Source: Congeria kusceri (Eukaryota > Mollusca > Bivalvia > Myida > Dreissenidae). Taken from it: a DNA stretch of 64,000 nucleotides. Shown piece by piece: positions 49,223 through 60,935 of the stretch; the stretch's first letter is position 1; each line of letters starts with the position of its first letter. The DNA is taken from assembly GCA_027627225.1 (NCBI GenBank), contig CM051032.1, positions 61,727,637-61,791,636 on the forward strand, written 5' to 3'. The translations under genes were made by a program, and so were the position numbers. The notes beneath the pieces were generated by a model. The model did no database searches. It saw only the letters and a program-made list of their open reading frames with translations, and had not been told where the DNA came from.

Positions 49223-49787
49223 ATAGGCTTTAATTGTTTACAATCTTAATTTAGTTAAACATATCCTGGAGTTCTTATGTGTATGCTTTAATTTCTGTTT
49301 AAAGCTTCATCTTTCAAAATTTACGAAACAGTAACTGCATGATTGGAACAATAAAACTTGATGTTTGTCAGTACTGGTTAGTTTTCCCTTATATTTTGTA
49401 CAGGAATATATCTGGTTAATACAGTCCAAAATTTGCATGTATTTAACATGATTATGAATATCAAATTTCATTCTGGCTATAAGAATGGCGAGCATTGTTC
49501 AGAGTACGAAATCTGTTTTGATGCTTATTAACTAATTGAACTAACGATTTTAAAAAATACCCCATTATAAATGCGGCATTCAACATAAATTTAGATATTT
49601 CAATTAATATAGTGTGGCCTTTTTTCAAATATTGATTTTCTGCAGTATTAAATTTGTGTGTGTGAAAAAAAATAGAAGTGATCAAAATGCAAGTAAACCT
49701 GGCGCATCTGCCCACCATGTGCACCAAAATCATATGAAGAATGTTCTAAAAAACGATCCATTTAGAGGAATTTTGTAAAAACCCAGA

Positions 49788-51150
49788 CAGGGCCCTCAAT
49801 CAGTTTTGGGGGAAGGGGCCACCGCCCTCTGGAGGGGGAATTTTGACTGACCGGGGGGAATATTTTAATATGGAAGTTTTACAGATAAACTGATTTGAAA
49901 ACTAACTCAACCCGAACAAACTCGCATCTAATTGTAGTTTGGTAAAAACGTCATGTAATCTTTACAGCAAATGAAACTTCTATAAATATAACTTTTAATT
50001 ATTTTTAAGCACAAAAATCATAGCTCAGAATCTACCGATAACGCTTAAAATTTGGACTAGGCTGCGGTATACATGTAACATTGCAGCTATACACCCGTCA
50101 TTTCCACGAGTTGTTCGTGATTTTGCCAGCGTTAATAAATTTTCATTTTTCTAGCCCAGCACGATTTTATCACGGAGATATGAAACTAATATAATTCAAT
50201 ATGCAACACATATTTTTTGGGAAAAGTAATTTGCAGTCCCGCTTTTTAAATTTTTTATTAATTTAATGTATTCATTTAGAAGACAGAAAATGGAAATACA
50301 CTACAACTCCATTATATCGCGTTTTGCGGGGTCCATGGATCGCAGTCGCAATATAACTTGTCAGGTCATTCATGTGCATATACATGTAAACACAAGCCTA
50401 TTTTCGCTATCTCAAAAAGTAAATGTAATTAAATCACCTTTTCATTGTTGTTAACATCCATAATGTGTTATATCCATATGTAAAATATTCTATTTGTATA
50501 TAAAAATATTATCTAGTTCCTTGTAATTAATTTTAAATCAGTTATCACAACACATATACTGACTCGAAATGCGAAACGCCTATCCGAATTTTACTGCTCA
50601 CACGTCATAAACACACATTTTATTTACAGTTAAAATACACATGTACTTCATGAAAAGCCTTTGTTCGGCTAGAAAAGCGCACACAATTTATGCTGACACG
50701 TACAACGTCCCGTCATCTGCATGGAAAGCGTGGATGTATTGATGGCCATATAAAAACTTTGTAGCGCAGAGAACTGTGAGATCTTTGTAGCGCAGAGAAC
50801 TGTGAGATCTTTACTTTTGAATAAAAGTTTTGTAACGCATTCCAACCACATTTTTGTATCGCCATCGATGTGCAGTTAACATTTCCTCTTAAACAAAACA
50901 ACACTTTTGCCGTATCGATAACGTTATTGTCGTTCAGATAGGTCAGTATTGATTTATGACATACCGGCTATACTTATGATGCGGACGATTATTGGCATTT
51001 TAACTAGGTTTCCTGTTAATGTTTTTTTTTTTTTTTTTGCAGACCTCCAAGGGGTAATTTTTCCATTTTTTAGGGGGAAAAAACCCATACTTTTCAGGTG
51101 GGGGAATGGGGCCGATATTCGGCGGCCAAAATTGTAGATTGAGGGCCCTG
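49788..51150. mobile_element. hAT-like element with CAGGGCCCTCAATC ends
   Basis: The 14-bp perfect TIRs are flanked by CCAGA on both sides (49783-49787, 51151-51155). The CAGGG terminus is hAT-like, but the 5-bp duplication is shorter than the usual 8. Sub-terminal GGGGGAA blocks occur at both ends. The 1,363-bp element has no transposase frame. An ATATCGCGTTTTGCGGGG segment inside resembles another DNA-transposon end. Confidence 0.78.
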
Positions 51151-51807
51151 CCAGATAAAAGACAATTGCTACAAAATGTGGAAATTAAATGAAATTCTAG
51201 GACAGCTTTGGAAATGGTTTCTGTCTGATGGGTTGATATGGGCATACAACTGATAAACACTGTATTATGTGAAGTTAGAATAAGACATCAAACATAGAAT
51301 GGACATTATTTTTGTTCTTTTTTCACATAAAACTGAGTATTTCAAGTTGTTTATGTATGTTTTTTATATTATGTCAATACATTTGGTATAATTAGCATTT
51401 TTCCAAGTCTTTTTCATTAAAACTGACTGTGTCTTTGATAATTTATATTAAATTAATGAACTGTGTTCATGCACGCGTGGACACGGTTCAATTTTTGTGT
51501 GAAAAATTTGTAAATGCATACAAGTATCCAGTTTTGTGGTAAAATCAATCTTACTGATGCAGTTATATATGTAGGTGTCTATTGCACTAATTACTCTGCA
51601 AAATTCTTAAATTACAAATGGTAAACTGCATATAAAGCATTGCTGTAATAAAACAGTTAATTCTATGTCTGACGTCTTATTCCAACTTCACATACTAGTG
51701 TGTTTGATTAAAGAATGCTGAACCCCTGCACCTGTCCGGCTTGGTAAGTGAATGCTCTTACACATTTATGTAGTTAAATGGTGTGAAATCATTGGTTAAA
51801 TATTGTC

Positions 51808-52026
51808 TTGAAATCATTGATTTAGTATTGTTTTGGAGTCATTGTTTTAGTCTTGTTTTGAAATCATTGATTTAGTATTGTTTTGGAGTCATTGTTTTAG
51901 TCTTGTTTTGAAATCATTGATTTAGTATTGTTTTGGAGTCATTGTTTTAGTCTTGTTTTGAAATCATTGATTTAGTATTGTTTTGGAGTCATTGTTTTAG
52001 TCTTGTTTTGAAATCATTGATTTAGT
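51808..52026. repeat. 50-bp tandem repeat, ~4.4 copies
   Basis: Units of GAAATCATTGATTTAGTATT followed by TTTTGGAGTCATTGTTTTAG are nearly identical. Confidence 0.95.
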
Positions 52027-53269
52027 GAAATGGTTGGAAACAATGGATGTAGATTTATTTTTACAGATATTTGGCTTGAAAACATGACATATCGATTTTA
52101 AGTTGCCATACTGCAAAGCCTAAAACTTAGATCAGTTTCTCACATTTTCAACAAAAAACCCAGTAGCATCAGACTTGTGTTAACGATCTTTGAACAGAGG
52201 GTAGAAGAATTTGTACATGGTGCTGTAAGAATATCACATACCTGTAATATTCTATTTCAATTATTCCATCAAACTCATAGTTACACGACAGTTCGCAGTA
52301 TGTCAACTTTGGAATCACAGTTTATTTGTCAACTTTGAATGTGTAACACTCTTGTAATATATCAATATGATAAATCTGGTATAGGTCAGGTTGACCTAGG
52401 TATTCTCTACTGGAATGTGGTGTAGACATGCACAGTGAATTCATATTGCCCAAAATACAAAAAAAGACATTGGGGAATTTATCTCACTACAAGACAATCA
52501 CATTAATGCTGAAATAAAACGCAAAGGGATTCTGGTATTGCCTTGCTGAAATGATGTTTTTTGTTAATATCTCTCTGTACAGTTGGATATGATGACGTTG
52601 CATTTTCTTCTGTACAATTGTAGCAAGAAACTAGAGTTTAGTGTATAGAGTAATATTTAATGCCACTTAATCCTCATTGAGCATAAAACAATGCAAATGC
52701 AAATTTTAATGCTCTTCTTTTGTACAAATTTAACAATCAAACACACATAATCAATGGTATTTACTGACTAAACAAAATGTGACATTTCATGTCAAGGTCA
52801 TTCAAAATGTCAACAAATTGTACATTTTCAGAATATGTCAACTGCATATGAAAGTTTGTCAAATTTTAAACTTTGTTTTTGTAAGCATATTATTCCAATT
52901 CTAAACAATTTGAGGATGTTATTTGTTCTTTGAAACAAATTTAGTGGCTTGCCAGTTACCTTATGTGGTATACCATCATATATAATTATCTGTTAATGTA
53001 TAGCATAAAACAGGGTTAAATACTGCTTATTGGTTTACATTTATATATCAGTTTGAGGCAATTTTAGAAGGCACAGGATTTTTTATGTGTTACCAAATTA
53101 AGCACTTCATGCAGAAAGACATTGGTTTCTAGTGTTTCCGGTGTTGTCTGCGCATGGAAAATTTCGAGTTGTGTCACTAACATCAATTAAGTTAGGTTCT
53201 GTAATGGTTGACAATGTTAAATTTCCTGGTTTGCAATGAAATATGTTGGTAAGCATAATCAATGTCACA

Positions 53270-53408
53270 ATTTTGACATTTGACTTTGTTATTCATTGGT
53301 TAGCAGTCAGATGCCATGGAAACCATGAGGTCATGCAGTCCCTATTTTGACATATGACCTTGTTATTCATTGGAATTTGGTTAGCATTCATTAGTTAGCA
53401 GTCAAATA
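53270..53408. repeat. Repeat with TGACCTTGTTATTCATTGG
   Basis: Two diverged units occur here and two more at 55370-55580 (TTTGACATATGACCTTGTTA, AGCATTCATTGGTAAGCAG). Confidence 0.7.
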
Positions 53409-53432
53409 CCCCCCCCCCCCCCCCCCCCCCCC
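53409..53432. repeat. Poly-C tract (24 C)
   Basis: An uninterrupted run of 24 C, able to form i-motif / G-quadruplex structure. Its length is likely to be uncertain in the assembly. Confidence 0.95.
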
Positions 53433-53803
53433 GACAAACAATGATGATAATATCCTGTGTATTCCTACACAATAAAGTGTGGAAAGTAACATGAAGGTTT
53501 GCCAAGTTGTGGGCATGGGAAATCCTGATTGCTGATTGATTGATAGGTTTATAAATCATAATTATGCTTGACTTAGACGTAATCTGATTTGTTGCAGTAG
53601 TTCAGCCTTATGCATTGGCAATTTAAATTCAACTATCTTTATAATCGAACAGTAAGAATTTTTTTTTTAAATGCAGCGTCTTGTTGTATACGTAGTCAAA
53701 AGAAAATAAAAAACAACAGCATTTTTCATGTAGTGTTTTAATGTATTTCAAAGCCCTATTACTGAATTATTTGAATACAAATGTTGTAGCTAATTCAGAT
53801 GTT

Positions 53804-54109
53804 TGGCTATATAAGAAGTCTGGCTATATAAGAAGTCTGGCTATATAAGAAGTCTGGCTATATAAGAAGTCTGGCTATATAAGAAGTCTGGCTATATAAG
53901 AAGTCTGGCTATATAAGAAGTCTGGCTATATAAGAAGTCTGGCTATATAAGAAGTCTGGCTATATAAGAAGTCTGGCTATATAAGAAGTCTGGCTATATA
54001 AGAAGTCTGGCTATATAAGAAGTCTGGCTATATAAGAAGTCTGGCTATATAAGAAGTCTGGCTATATAAGAAGTCTGGCTATATAAGAAGTCTGGCTATA
54101 TAAGAAGTC
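53804..54109. repeat. 17-bp tandem repeat, exactly 18 copies
   Basis: The unit is TGGCTATATAAGAAGTC, 18 copies in 306 bp with no visible change. Each unit contains TATATAAG, a perfect TATA-box-like motif. Confidence 0.97.
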
Positions 54110-55189
54110 CGTCTAATAAAATTGTACAAGATTGTAAAGGATGATGTTAATATAATAGTATACAGCCTGTTGCTAAAACATTGACTTTTATTAAATATGA
54201 GAAAATAGTGTATAAAAAAAAGGTTTCACTATCCCGATTATAGATATACTGAACATATATTGTAAGCAATGTTATGATAATCTGCAGTATGCAAGTATTG
54301 TTTGAAAAGTAGCGCAACGCTTAAAAATAAAACAATACATAAATTGTCGGCATGTATGTGCATTAGCATATCATATGTATATGCTTTTTCTACGTGAAAC
54401 ATCATGAAATGGGTATGTTTTTTAGTTTAGGTGAATGACACATTCAAAAAAGACACATAAATACTTCACATAGATCAACTTTCACTGCACGTACATATTT
54501 CTTTTGTAGATGCTTATAATTATATTCATTACACTTAGCAAACTGTGAAAGCGTTCTCGCACATTTGTAACAGAGGTTTTCAATAATCGAAACAACATCC
54601 TGTTTGTCACATGACATAAAAAGGGGTCGTATACAAACTGCCATTCATTCGAGGCATGATGACACATCGACTGTGGAAACTGACATCTTGAATATATTTG
54701 AAAGTGAAAAATGCAACGGTTAAACAACAATCAATTAAAAAATATCTATGAAGACAGATTCCAAACAACCAGTTATAAAAATTAATATAAATGAGCAACA
54801 TAAACAACTAAGACGATTAACTACCAAACACACGATTGCGATCTGTCTGAAAAGTGATGGGAGTTTTCTATTTTAAATCGTACTCCTTTATTATTATACT
54901 TGTATGGAAATATACAAGAATCGAAATGGATAAGCTAGATTGAAGATCAACGAAAAGGCATAATCTATTAATAAATGATGCATGTGCTAATCGTCATATA
55001 CTCGTCCCGCAAGACGTTGTTTAAATACGATAACATTCATTTCATTTTAAATAGCTGTTGTGACATGTTAAAAGCAAGCACAACGACTTACAATACATAA
55101 AAAACAAAATATTGTCATAAAAGAATTGTTCATATGCCAATTTTTGTTCAAGTAACAATGGCGACCTATCTAATTTAGCTTTGGGATTT

Positions 55190-55288
55190 AATTACGTCAT
55201 CAAGAAAATGGCGGCGGAAATTACCGAGCGGCGTACGGAAATTGCCGATGAACAAAATCTTTTTCTTTTTTTTTCAGCATCAAACTAA
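55190..55288 (+). promoter_or_regulatory. Candidate CRE + YY1 site with a short open frame
   Basis: ATTACGTCATC (CRE-like) lies 12 bp before AAAATGGCGGCGG (YY1 consensus). The ATG at 55208 opens 26 codons (MAAEITERRTEIADEQNLFL...) before TAA at 55288. The segment is GC-rich compared with its flanks. It may be an alternative promoter or a repeat-borne one. Confidence 0.3.
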
Positions 55289-55369
55289 TAATTTTCAAAT
55301 TTCACATAAGCAACATTGTAATCTACTAACTTTTATCTACAAAATATCAAAAGTATGTCCAAACTTGGC

Positions 55370-55585
55370 CGTTCACCTTTAATGTTTGACCTTGATTTTG
55401 ACATATGACCTTGTTATTTGTTGGAATTTGTCAAAACTTGGCCTTTCACCTTTAATGTTTGACCTTGATTTTGACATATGACCTTGTTATTCGTTGGAAT
55501 TTGGTTAGCATTCATTGGTAAGCAGTCAAATACCATGGAATAATTGGTCAGACATATCATTTTAATGTTTGACCTTGATTTTCCC
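55370..55585. repeat. Duplicated TTTGACCTTGATTTTGACA segment
   Basis: CTTTAATGTTTGACCTTGA recurs three times with ~60-120 bp spacing. It is related to the repeat at 53270. Confidence 0.75.
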
Positions 55586-55692
55586 AGTTGCTACTTGATG
55601 ATGACGATGATGTTTCTGCTGACCATGTTAGAAATGACAGTTCTAGATGGTTTACCAATGTGTAATTGTAACCTGGTTAAGTAAAGATTTTA

Positions 55693-56635
55693 AGCCTCGA
55701 TCACACTTTCACGATTTAGGCTACGATTGCCCACGATTTACAAAATCTTGGTTAAGCGTGGTAAAGCGTGAACACATGCATACTGGCATCTGTGTGAAAC
55801 TTGAAGAATCTTGGGGAATTCTTATTGGTCAGGAAGTGCTTCAACAGTTTTAAACATGTTCAAAACATTTGTTGCTTGTCTTAGCGCCACCATGATTTTT
55901 CCAAAACGTACGACAATCCTAGTGCCATTGTATCTCAATCTGGCTTATTCTTACATCCATCGTTGGGGCACTTGTGGCCTTTCGTGTTTAATCATGATTA
56001 ATCGTTACTGATTTTATGACATATATATTACAAGACTAGTATGTTATGGTACGTTTTGGTACGTATATGGTACGGGTTTCTATGCTTGCCCTACTGTTCA
56101 GTTATGATTTCAATAAGATCTTTAGCGACAACTATCATGACTGCTCACGAATATACATGATTGACTACGAAGACGCGACGATTGGGTCGCGTTGCCTGTA
56201 CAGTATATCGCCGTGTTACTACGCACTCACTATGTTTGCCTTTGTTGATGTGACGATTATGCATGAGGCATCGTGATGTCAAATCGCCTTCAAGCGTGAA
56301 AATTATTGGCTGCTCGTAGGTTTATCGTGATGAATCTTCAGTATTCTTACCTCAATCGTAGGAGAAATTGTAACAATCATCTGTAATCGCCTGTTACCAT
56401 AGCGTATACCTGACACTAGCCTATTACAACAGTAGCAGATCGTATCATATCTTGGTAAAACCGTGGTGAACCGGCTGCGGAAACCTACAAGTGTAGTTGA
56501 TATTCTTAGTCTCGTCCTACAACAACCGTAGGTATACGTAGGAAGATACACTGTGCATCCCGACTCAGATTAACACGTCCACGATCAATCGTGGGATATC
56601 GTAGCCAAAATCATGACAGTGTGACCGGGGCTTTA
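55693..56635. mobile_element. Long-TIR DNA element with AAGCC(T/C)CG ends
   Basis: The ~45-bp TIRs share TCACACT.TCA.GATTT, GGCTACGAT and CCCACGATT. The 943-bp element is rich in CACGATT/AATCGTG motifs. No transposase frame is recognisable and the target duplication is unclear. It ends about 80 bp before the piggyBac element. Confidence 0.78.
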
Positions 56636-56920
56636 GAAATTGAATCCGTTCAGACTTGGACTTTAGAGTTAGTGAATAATTGATAACTTCAGTCTGCTTC
56701 TTAGAAACGTTTAACCCTTACTGCGCGGGAACCGGGTAAACTCGGGTCCGGAATTTAGTGCAGTACGAACGGGAACCGAGTATACTTGTTTTCAATAGTG
56801 GTCTAATTTTAGTAGTTCCGGGAGTTTCCCCGATTTACGTCATCGGTATTTTTCAGTATTAACCAATAAAAAAAGGTCTTCCCTAATTTGAAACGATATG
56901 ATTGGTCTTTGTTTTTGATT

Positions 56921-56982
56921 TTATGACGTCGAAATGTAAAATCAACAAGTCTTGAAATTCAGACCAAAACGAGACAAAGAAA
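56921..56982 (+). promoter_or_regulatory. Candidate transposase promoter region
   Basis: A palindromic CRE-like TGACGTC at 56923-56929 lies about 60 bp upstream of the start codon. The start codon itself is in AAAATGGCGGAC, which matches the YY1 consensus. No TATA box is evident. This is inference from motif matches only. Confidence 0.35.
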
Positions 56983-57612
56983 ATGGCGGACGTTAGTTTT
57001 GATGCAGAACTATTCTTTGGTAATTCGGACAGCGATTGTGATTTTGAGGAATTTGAAGGGTTTGATGAGCAAGATATACGTGATGTACAGCCTGGACAAT
57101 TACCAGAATACGATGCTAACCAGTTTGAAGGCGACAGAGAGTCTCCAGGTGACATGTTAGCAAATTGGTCGTCGAGTGTTGTTGAACCTTTGGTACCACC
57201 ATTCGTTGCAGAAAGTGGTTTGTGCGTTGATTTGGAGATCGATTCAGTTCCATTAGACTATTTCTCGTTGTTTCTGAATGATGGGGACATGGATCATATT
57301 GCATTCGAAACGAATAGGTATTTTGCACAGCAACGAGCCAAAAAGCAGCCTACTCGTTTTTCGAGAATGAACTCTTGGTATGACACTACTGGGCCTGAGA
57401 TACGAAAATTTCTGGGCATGACCATTGTTATGGGACTCATTGACAAACCTGCACTCAGCAATTACTGGTCTACTGACAAGCTGGTCTGCACTCCAGAGTT
57501 CAGCCATATGATGCCACGAGACAGGTTTCTGTCTTTGTTGTCATTTGTGCATTTGGCAGACAACACGACAGCACCCACTCGTGAACAAGAAGGCTTCGAT
57601 CCGTTGTACAAG
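56983..57612 (+). CDS. piggyBac-family transposase, exon 1
   Basis: The ATG at 56983 sits in AAAATGGCGG, a good context. It opens 210 codons that run to an AAG|GTGTGT donor. Residues 1-60 are strongly acidic (SDSDCDFEEFEGFDEQD), as is usual for the N-terminus of piggyBac transposases. From about residue 90 the DDE_Tnp_1_7-type domain starts (PLDYFSLFLNDGDMDHIAFE), followed by the typical EIRKFLGMTIVMGL and the YWSTDK / F..MM.RDRFLSLLSFVHLAD blocks. The intron 57613-57925 separates it in phase 0 from the second exon. The family assignment rests on these motifs and on matching terminal repeats at 56715 and 58938. Confidence 0.9.
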
Positions 57613-57925
57613 GTGTGTATATATTCATAACTAAACACTTTACATGTATATTTTATTTGCCATCTTGAAATAAAAACATACCACAAGTTTATACATTTAT
57701 TCTGCATATATGTGTTTACAACAATGTTACATATCTACATTCAAATTTGACACAAGTCACATGAACAAATTGTCAGCCTATTTCAATAACCAAACGGTAC
57801 CTAATTATTGTCTCACATTTTGTATGAAATTTTCTTTTAAAATTTTTAACACATAAAGCAACAGATACAATCAGTTCAACAAAGTAAAACAATAAAGTAA
57901 CATATTTGTTATTCTGTCGTTTCAG
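57613..57925 (+). other. Spliceosomal intron within the piggyBac transposase
   Basis: This is a 313-bp, AT-rich, phase-0 GT-AG intron (GTGTGT...TTTCAG). The protein reads smoothly across it (GFDPLYK then VRPIYD, as in other family members). Confidence 0.8.
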
Positions 57926-58261
57926 GTGAGGCCCATCTACGACGTGGTAACAGCTCGCTTCAGGAACACGTACACTCCGGATCACAACATCGTGGTGGAC
58001 GAAGGTATGGTGCCATGGAAGGGACGACTACGGTTCAGACAGTACATCCCAAACAAGCCCGACAGGTTTGGAGTGAAACTCTATGTGCTAAGTGAAAGCA
58101 AGTCAGGCTACATGTGTGACTTTGACATTTACACAGGAGCAGATTACGACCCCGATCCTAATGCTGAGGACAGCGAACTCACCCTCGGACATTCTTACGG
58201 AGTTGTAATGTGTTGTGCCATGCTTCATGAGGTATCACACTCTTGTGAACTACAAGATTGA
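57926..58261 (+). pseudogene. piggyBac-family transposase, exon 2, C-terminally truncated
   Basis: After the acceptor TCGTTTCAG the frame resumes as VRPIYDVVTARFRNTYTPDH. It contains the first catalytic aspartate in NIVVDEGMVPWKGR, then RFRQYIPNKPDRFGVKLYVL, all typical of the DDE_Tnp_1_7 catalytic core. Homology ends near LTLGHSYGVVM. The expected second and third acidic residues (normally in blocks about 60 and 180 residues further on) and the C-terminal Cys-rich domain are missing. The frame stops at TGA 58259-58261, and about 680 bp of non-coding DNA follows before the 3' TIR. The copy therefore cannot encode a complete transposase and is a relic with intact ends. Confidence 0.85.
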
Positions 58262-60247
58262 AGACTCTGACTGAAAGTGAAACTGCTGAGCACTGTTTTT
58301 GTTGTGTAACAAAATGAACTTTATATGGAGTATAACCAGTACATATCATAACACACCTGTATTTACCTGTAATTACCTTGCATACCTGTTAATAATGAAA
58401 TAATCAAATCTTTAATAAATAAAAACAAATATTAAACAATTATTTGATGTAATGATGCTCTACAGAGTAAACTGGGTATTTTGTAATATGCATTGTTCAA
58501 GAAAAATGTTGCTACTCTTTACCAATAATGGACAGTCAAAACAATTTACCTGTATTGTTAATTAGGCAGTATTTTTGTCTATTTTATGTCAAAATTTAAC
58601 AATTACAAGCTGTTTGTTGTACTCTGACATTGTTTTATTATTTATTAAATAAAAAAGAGAGATTTCTAATAATAAAGCTAATAAAATCGTTCATTTGTTG
58701 AATTTTACCTGTATTTATAAGTTTATCTCACCTGTACTGGTGTAAAAATAACGACAGGTGAAAACAAGTTGCGTCAAAATGTCCGTCTTTCAATTACCTA
58801 CACATATTATATAGGTTTTATATATCAAAGATAAACATATAATGGTGAAAATGAAGGTCAACTAACATGACTGTAAAACCAGGAATTCTCCAAAAAATAA
58901 TCAGTACCAGGCTGCTGATAAGCCAAATACATATTCAGCGCAGTAAGGGTTAAATACATGCAGGATATATTTGGTTTGTCTTTATTTATTGCATTGTTGG
59001 ACCTAATAATCTGGGGAACCAGAGCTTTTCTGGCTTTTCAGAACAGTTGCTTGTTTTTATTAATAGTAGTCCGTGATTTGTTGTCCATCCAATGACCATA
59101 GAGGTCTTTGTCTTCAAAAGTCCATGAAGCTGCAAGTATGGAGGTTCCAGGAACCATCTATTGTTACTAAAGAGGAGGTTTTTATACAACATTAGTGTTT
59201 CCTTGAATGGAGCTGACATATTGTGTTGTCAGACTTTTAATTACATCTCTTCAAAGACATAATTGAATGTCTTCTTTCTCAGGATGATGAAACAGTACAC
59301 ACTAATGAATAAAAAAGTCTGGATTGTTTTTGTGAACTTGGATGATAACGTCAGGCCAATTTATTGCTTTCAGTGGCTCATTACTATTACTAGTACTTGT
59401 TCTTCCTTTGCAAAAATGCACCTTTATCATATGCTTTTCAGTGAAATATAGAATTTTATTGATGAAATAAAATTTGATATTTACACTGTTGCAGCATTGA
59501 AAATATTAGATTTTATATTATATTTTCACTGCATTGAAAATATAACATAAAACACATTATTTGTCTACCGATAACATCGATTTACCAGTAGTGGTTTAGC
59601 TCCCTTGGCAAGTTTATATACATGTACAGTATTAACATACATTTGTTTACAGAAAACACATAATAAAATTAATCAAAACAATAATTTAATGACAACAATG
59701 CACAAATGATGGCACTTTTTTCCTACCATACTTATGATAAACAATTGTGGACTCCATTATGACATCATTTTTATGACATCAGAGTACACAAAATTGTGAC
59801 GTTTAAGCTTATCTCGCGCAATTTTATTTATTTATTGTACAGAAGCATAAAATAAAAAGACAATTTGTTGATTTAGGTGAATGATTGAATATTTATTGCA
59901 CTGGTGGTCATAGAAAATTGTATTTTCTGTAACCACTCGTGAAATAAAATTCGATCATTCACCAAAATGAACAAAATTTAATATCCTCTATTTATTTGAG
60001 AAAAAGAAGTAATCTGCAGAAAGTTCATGTTTACAGTATGATGAAGTTTAGTTTGGCATTTACCAAACAGCTTACCAAAATGCATGCTTTGATAATTGGA
60101 ATGTAAATGGATCTTTAAAACTAAAACACATAATAATTGATCATTGATAATTAGTTAGACCAAAGGAACATAAAATATCCAAAAGGTCATAAAATATCCA
60201 GTCTAGTTAAGTTATTTTAATTTTGTTGCTGCCTGTATTTCTTTCAG

Positions 60248-60479
60248 TCGGACCTCAACTCCATAGGTTCAGCGCCACATTCACCCGTGGGTCTTCGTCG
60301 GAGCCACGATGAGTACTCTAGTCCCTTCCAGCTGCACGGCGGAATTCGGCGGCTACAGCGCACGCTTTCCGAGGACAACAAGCATCGTCGTGACAGCATG
60401 CCCACCACCCCAATGGGCGCGCCACCCCCGGGGCTTGGGTTTCACTGTCCACCATCGTCACCGAGTCCCCTGGGGCATT
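60248..60479 (+). CDS. Coding exon 3 of the same unrecognised gene
   Basis: The acceptor is TATTTCTTTCAG and the donor is CATT|GTAAGT. The 232-nt exon starts in phase 0 and ends with one base of a split codon. It is much more GC-rich than the flanks. The peptide starts SDLNSIGSAPHSPVGL and contains RRSHDEYSSP, a basic site RRLQRTLSED, a second RRDSMP site and a Pro/Gly tract (APPPGLGF). Such RxxS/T motifs are typical substrates for basophilic kinases and 14-3-3 binding; that role is inference. The leftover T plus the CT that opens the exon at 62340 gives a Ser codon and keeps the frame open, which strongly links the two exons. The protein is probably a cytosolic or nuclear signalling or scaffold protein, but I do not recognise it. 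Confidence 0.82.
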
Positions 60480-60892
60480 GTAAGTTACATTATTTTCCTT
60501 TAAGCCTTTGGCTTTTTCATGTATAAGATAGAGTATAGTTTCCTTGATAATAAAGTGGTCTTGAACATTCTTCAACCTTCGACTTTACTATGAGAATGTC
60601 CCTCATTCCTCAATAAAGATTGGATGAGGAATCATTTTGCAGAACAGAACAGAACAATACTTTATTACTCCCAGGTATGCATAGATACAACATGGGGAAA
60701 ATATTATACAATATTAGAATTACAATACATATTTTCATGTTTCCGGTTCAGGCTATAATCACTAATAGTTATTAAATTATTATATATATAGGGGGAAGTA
60801 ATTTAACCAGCGTTAGTCACATTTATAGTGTAAAATTTAATTATATTAGTCAGTTGTATTAACATAGCAAATAGGTATTATTTAGATAAAAT

Positions 60893-60935
60893 AAATAATA
60901 ATAATAATAGTAATAATAGTAATAGTAAGAAGAAG
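60893..60935. repeat. AAT/AGT trinucleotide microsatellite
   Basis: An AAT/AGT/AAG trinucleotide run lies on the plus strand, a short distance after host exon 3. Confidence 0.85.

Larger units (their letters stand above)
56715..58949 (+). mobile_element. piggyBac DNA transposon with TTAA target-site duplication
   Basis: The 12-bp TIRs CCCTTACTGCGC (56715-56726) and its reverse complement (58938-58949) are perfect. Each is flanked directly by TTAA (56711-56714 and 58950-58953), the piggyBac target duplication. The 2,235-bp element holds the two transposase exons. The ends could still be mobilised in trans, but the transposase is truncated. It lies in the intron between host exons 2 and 3, in the same orientation as the host gene. 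Confidence 0.92.
46386..60247 (+). other. Rest of the intron between host exons 2 and 3
   Basis: Together with the minisatellite this makes a ~17.2-kb intron. Besides the listed elements, 46390-47615, 49225-49780, 51155-51800, 52030-53270, 54110-55185 and 58954-60247 show only AT-rich sequence with short chance frames. Confidence 0.5.

Noticed and set aside
53804..54109. CRISPR-like direct repeats
   Set aside because: Units are contiguous, with no spacers, in a eukaryotic intron.
54444..54807. Three overlapping minus-strand frames
   Set aside because: Short, overlapping in different frames, no motif or splice evidence.
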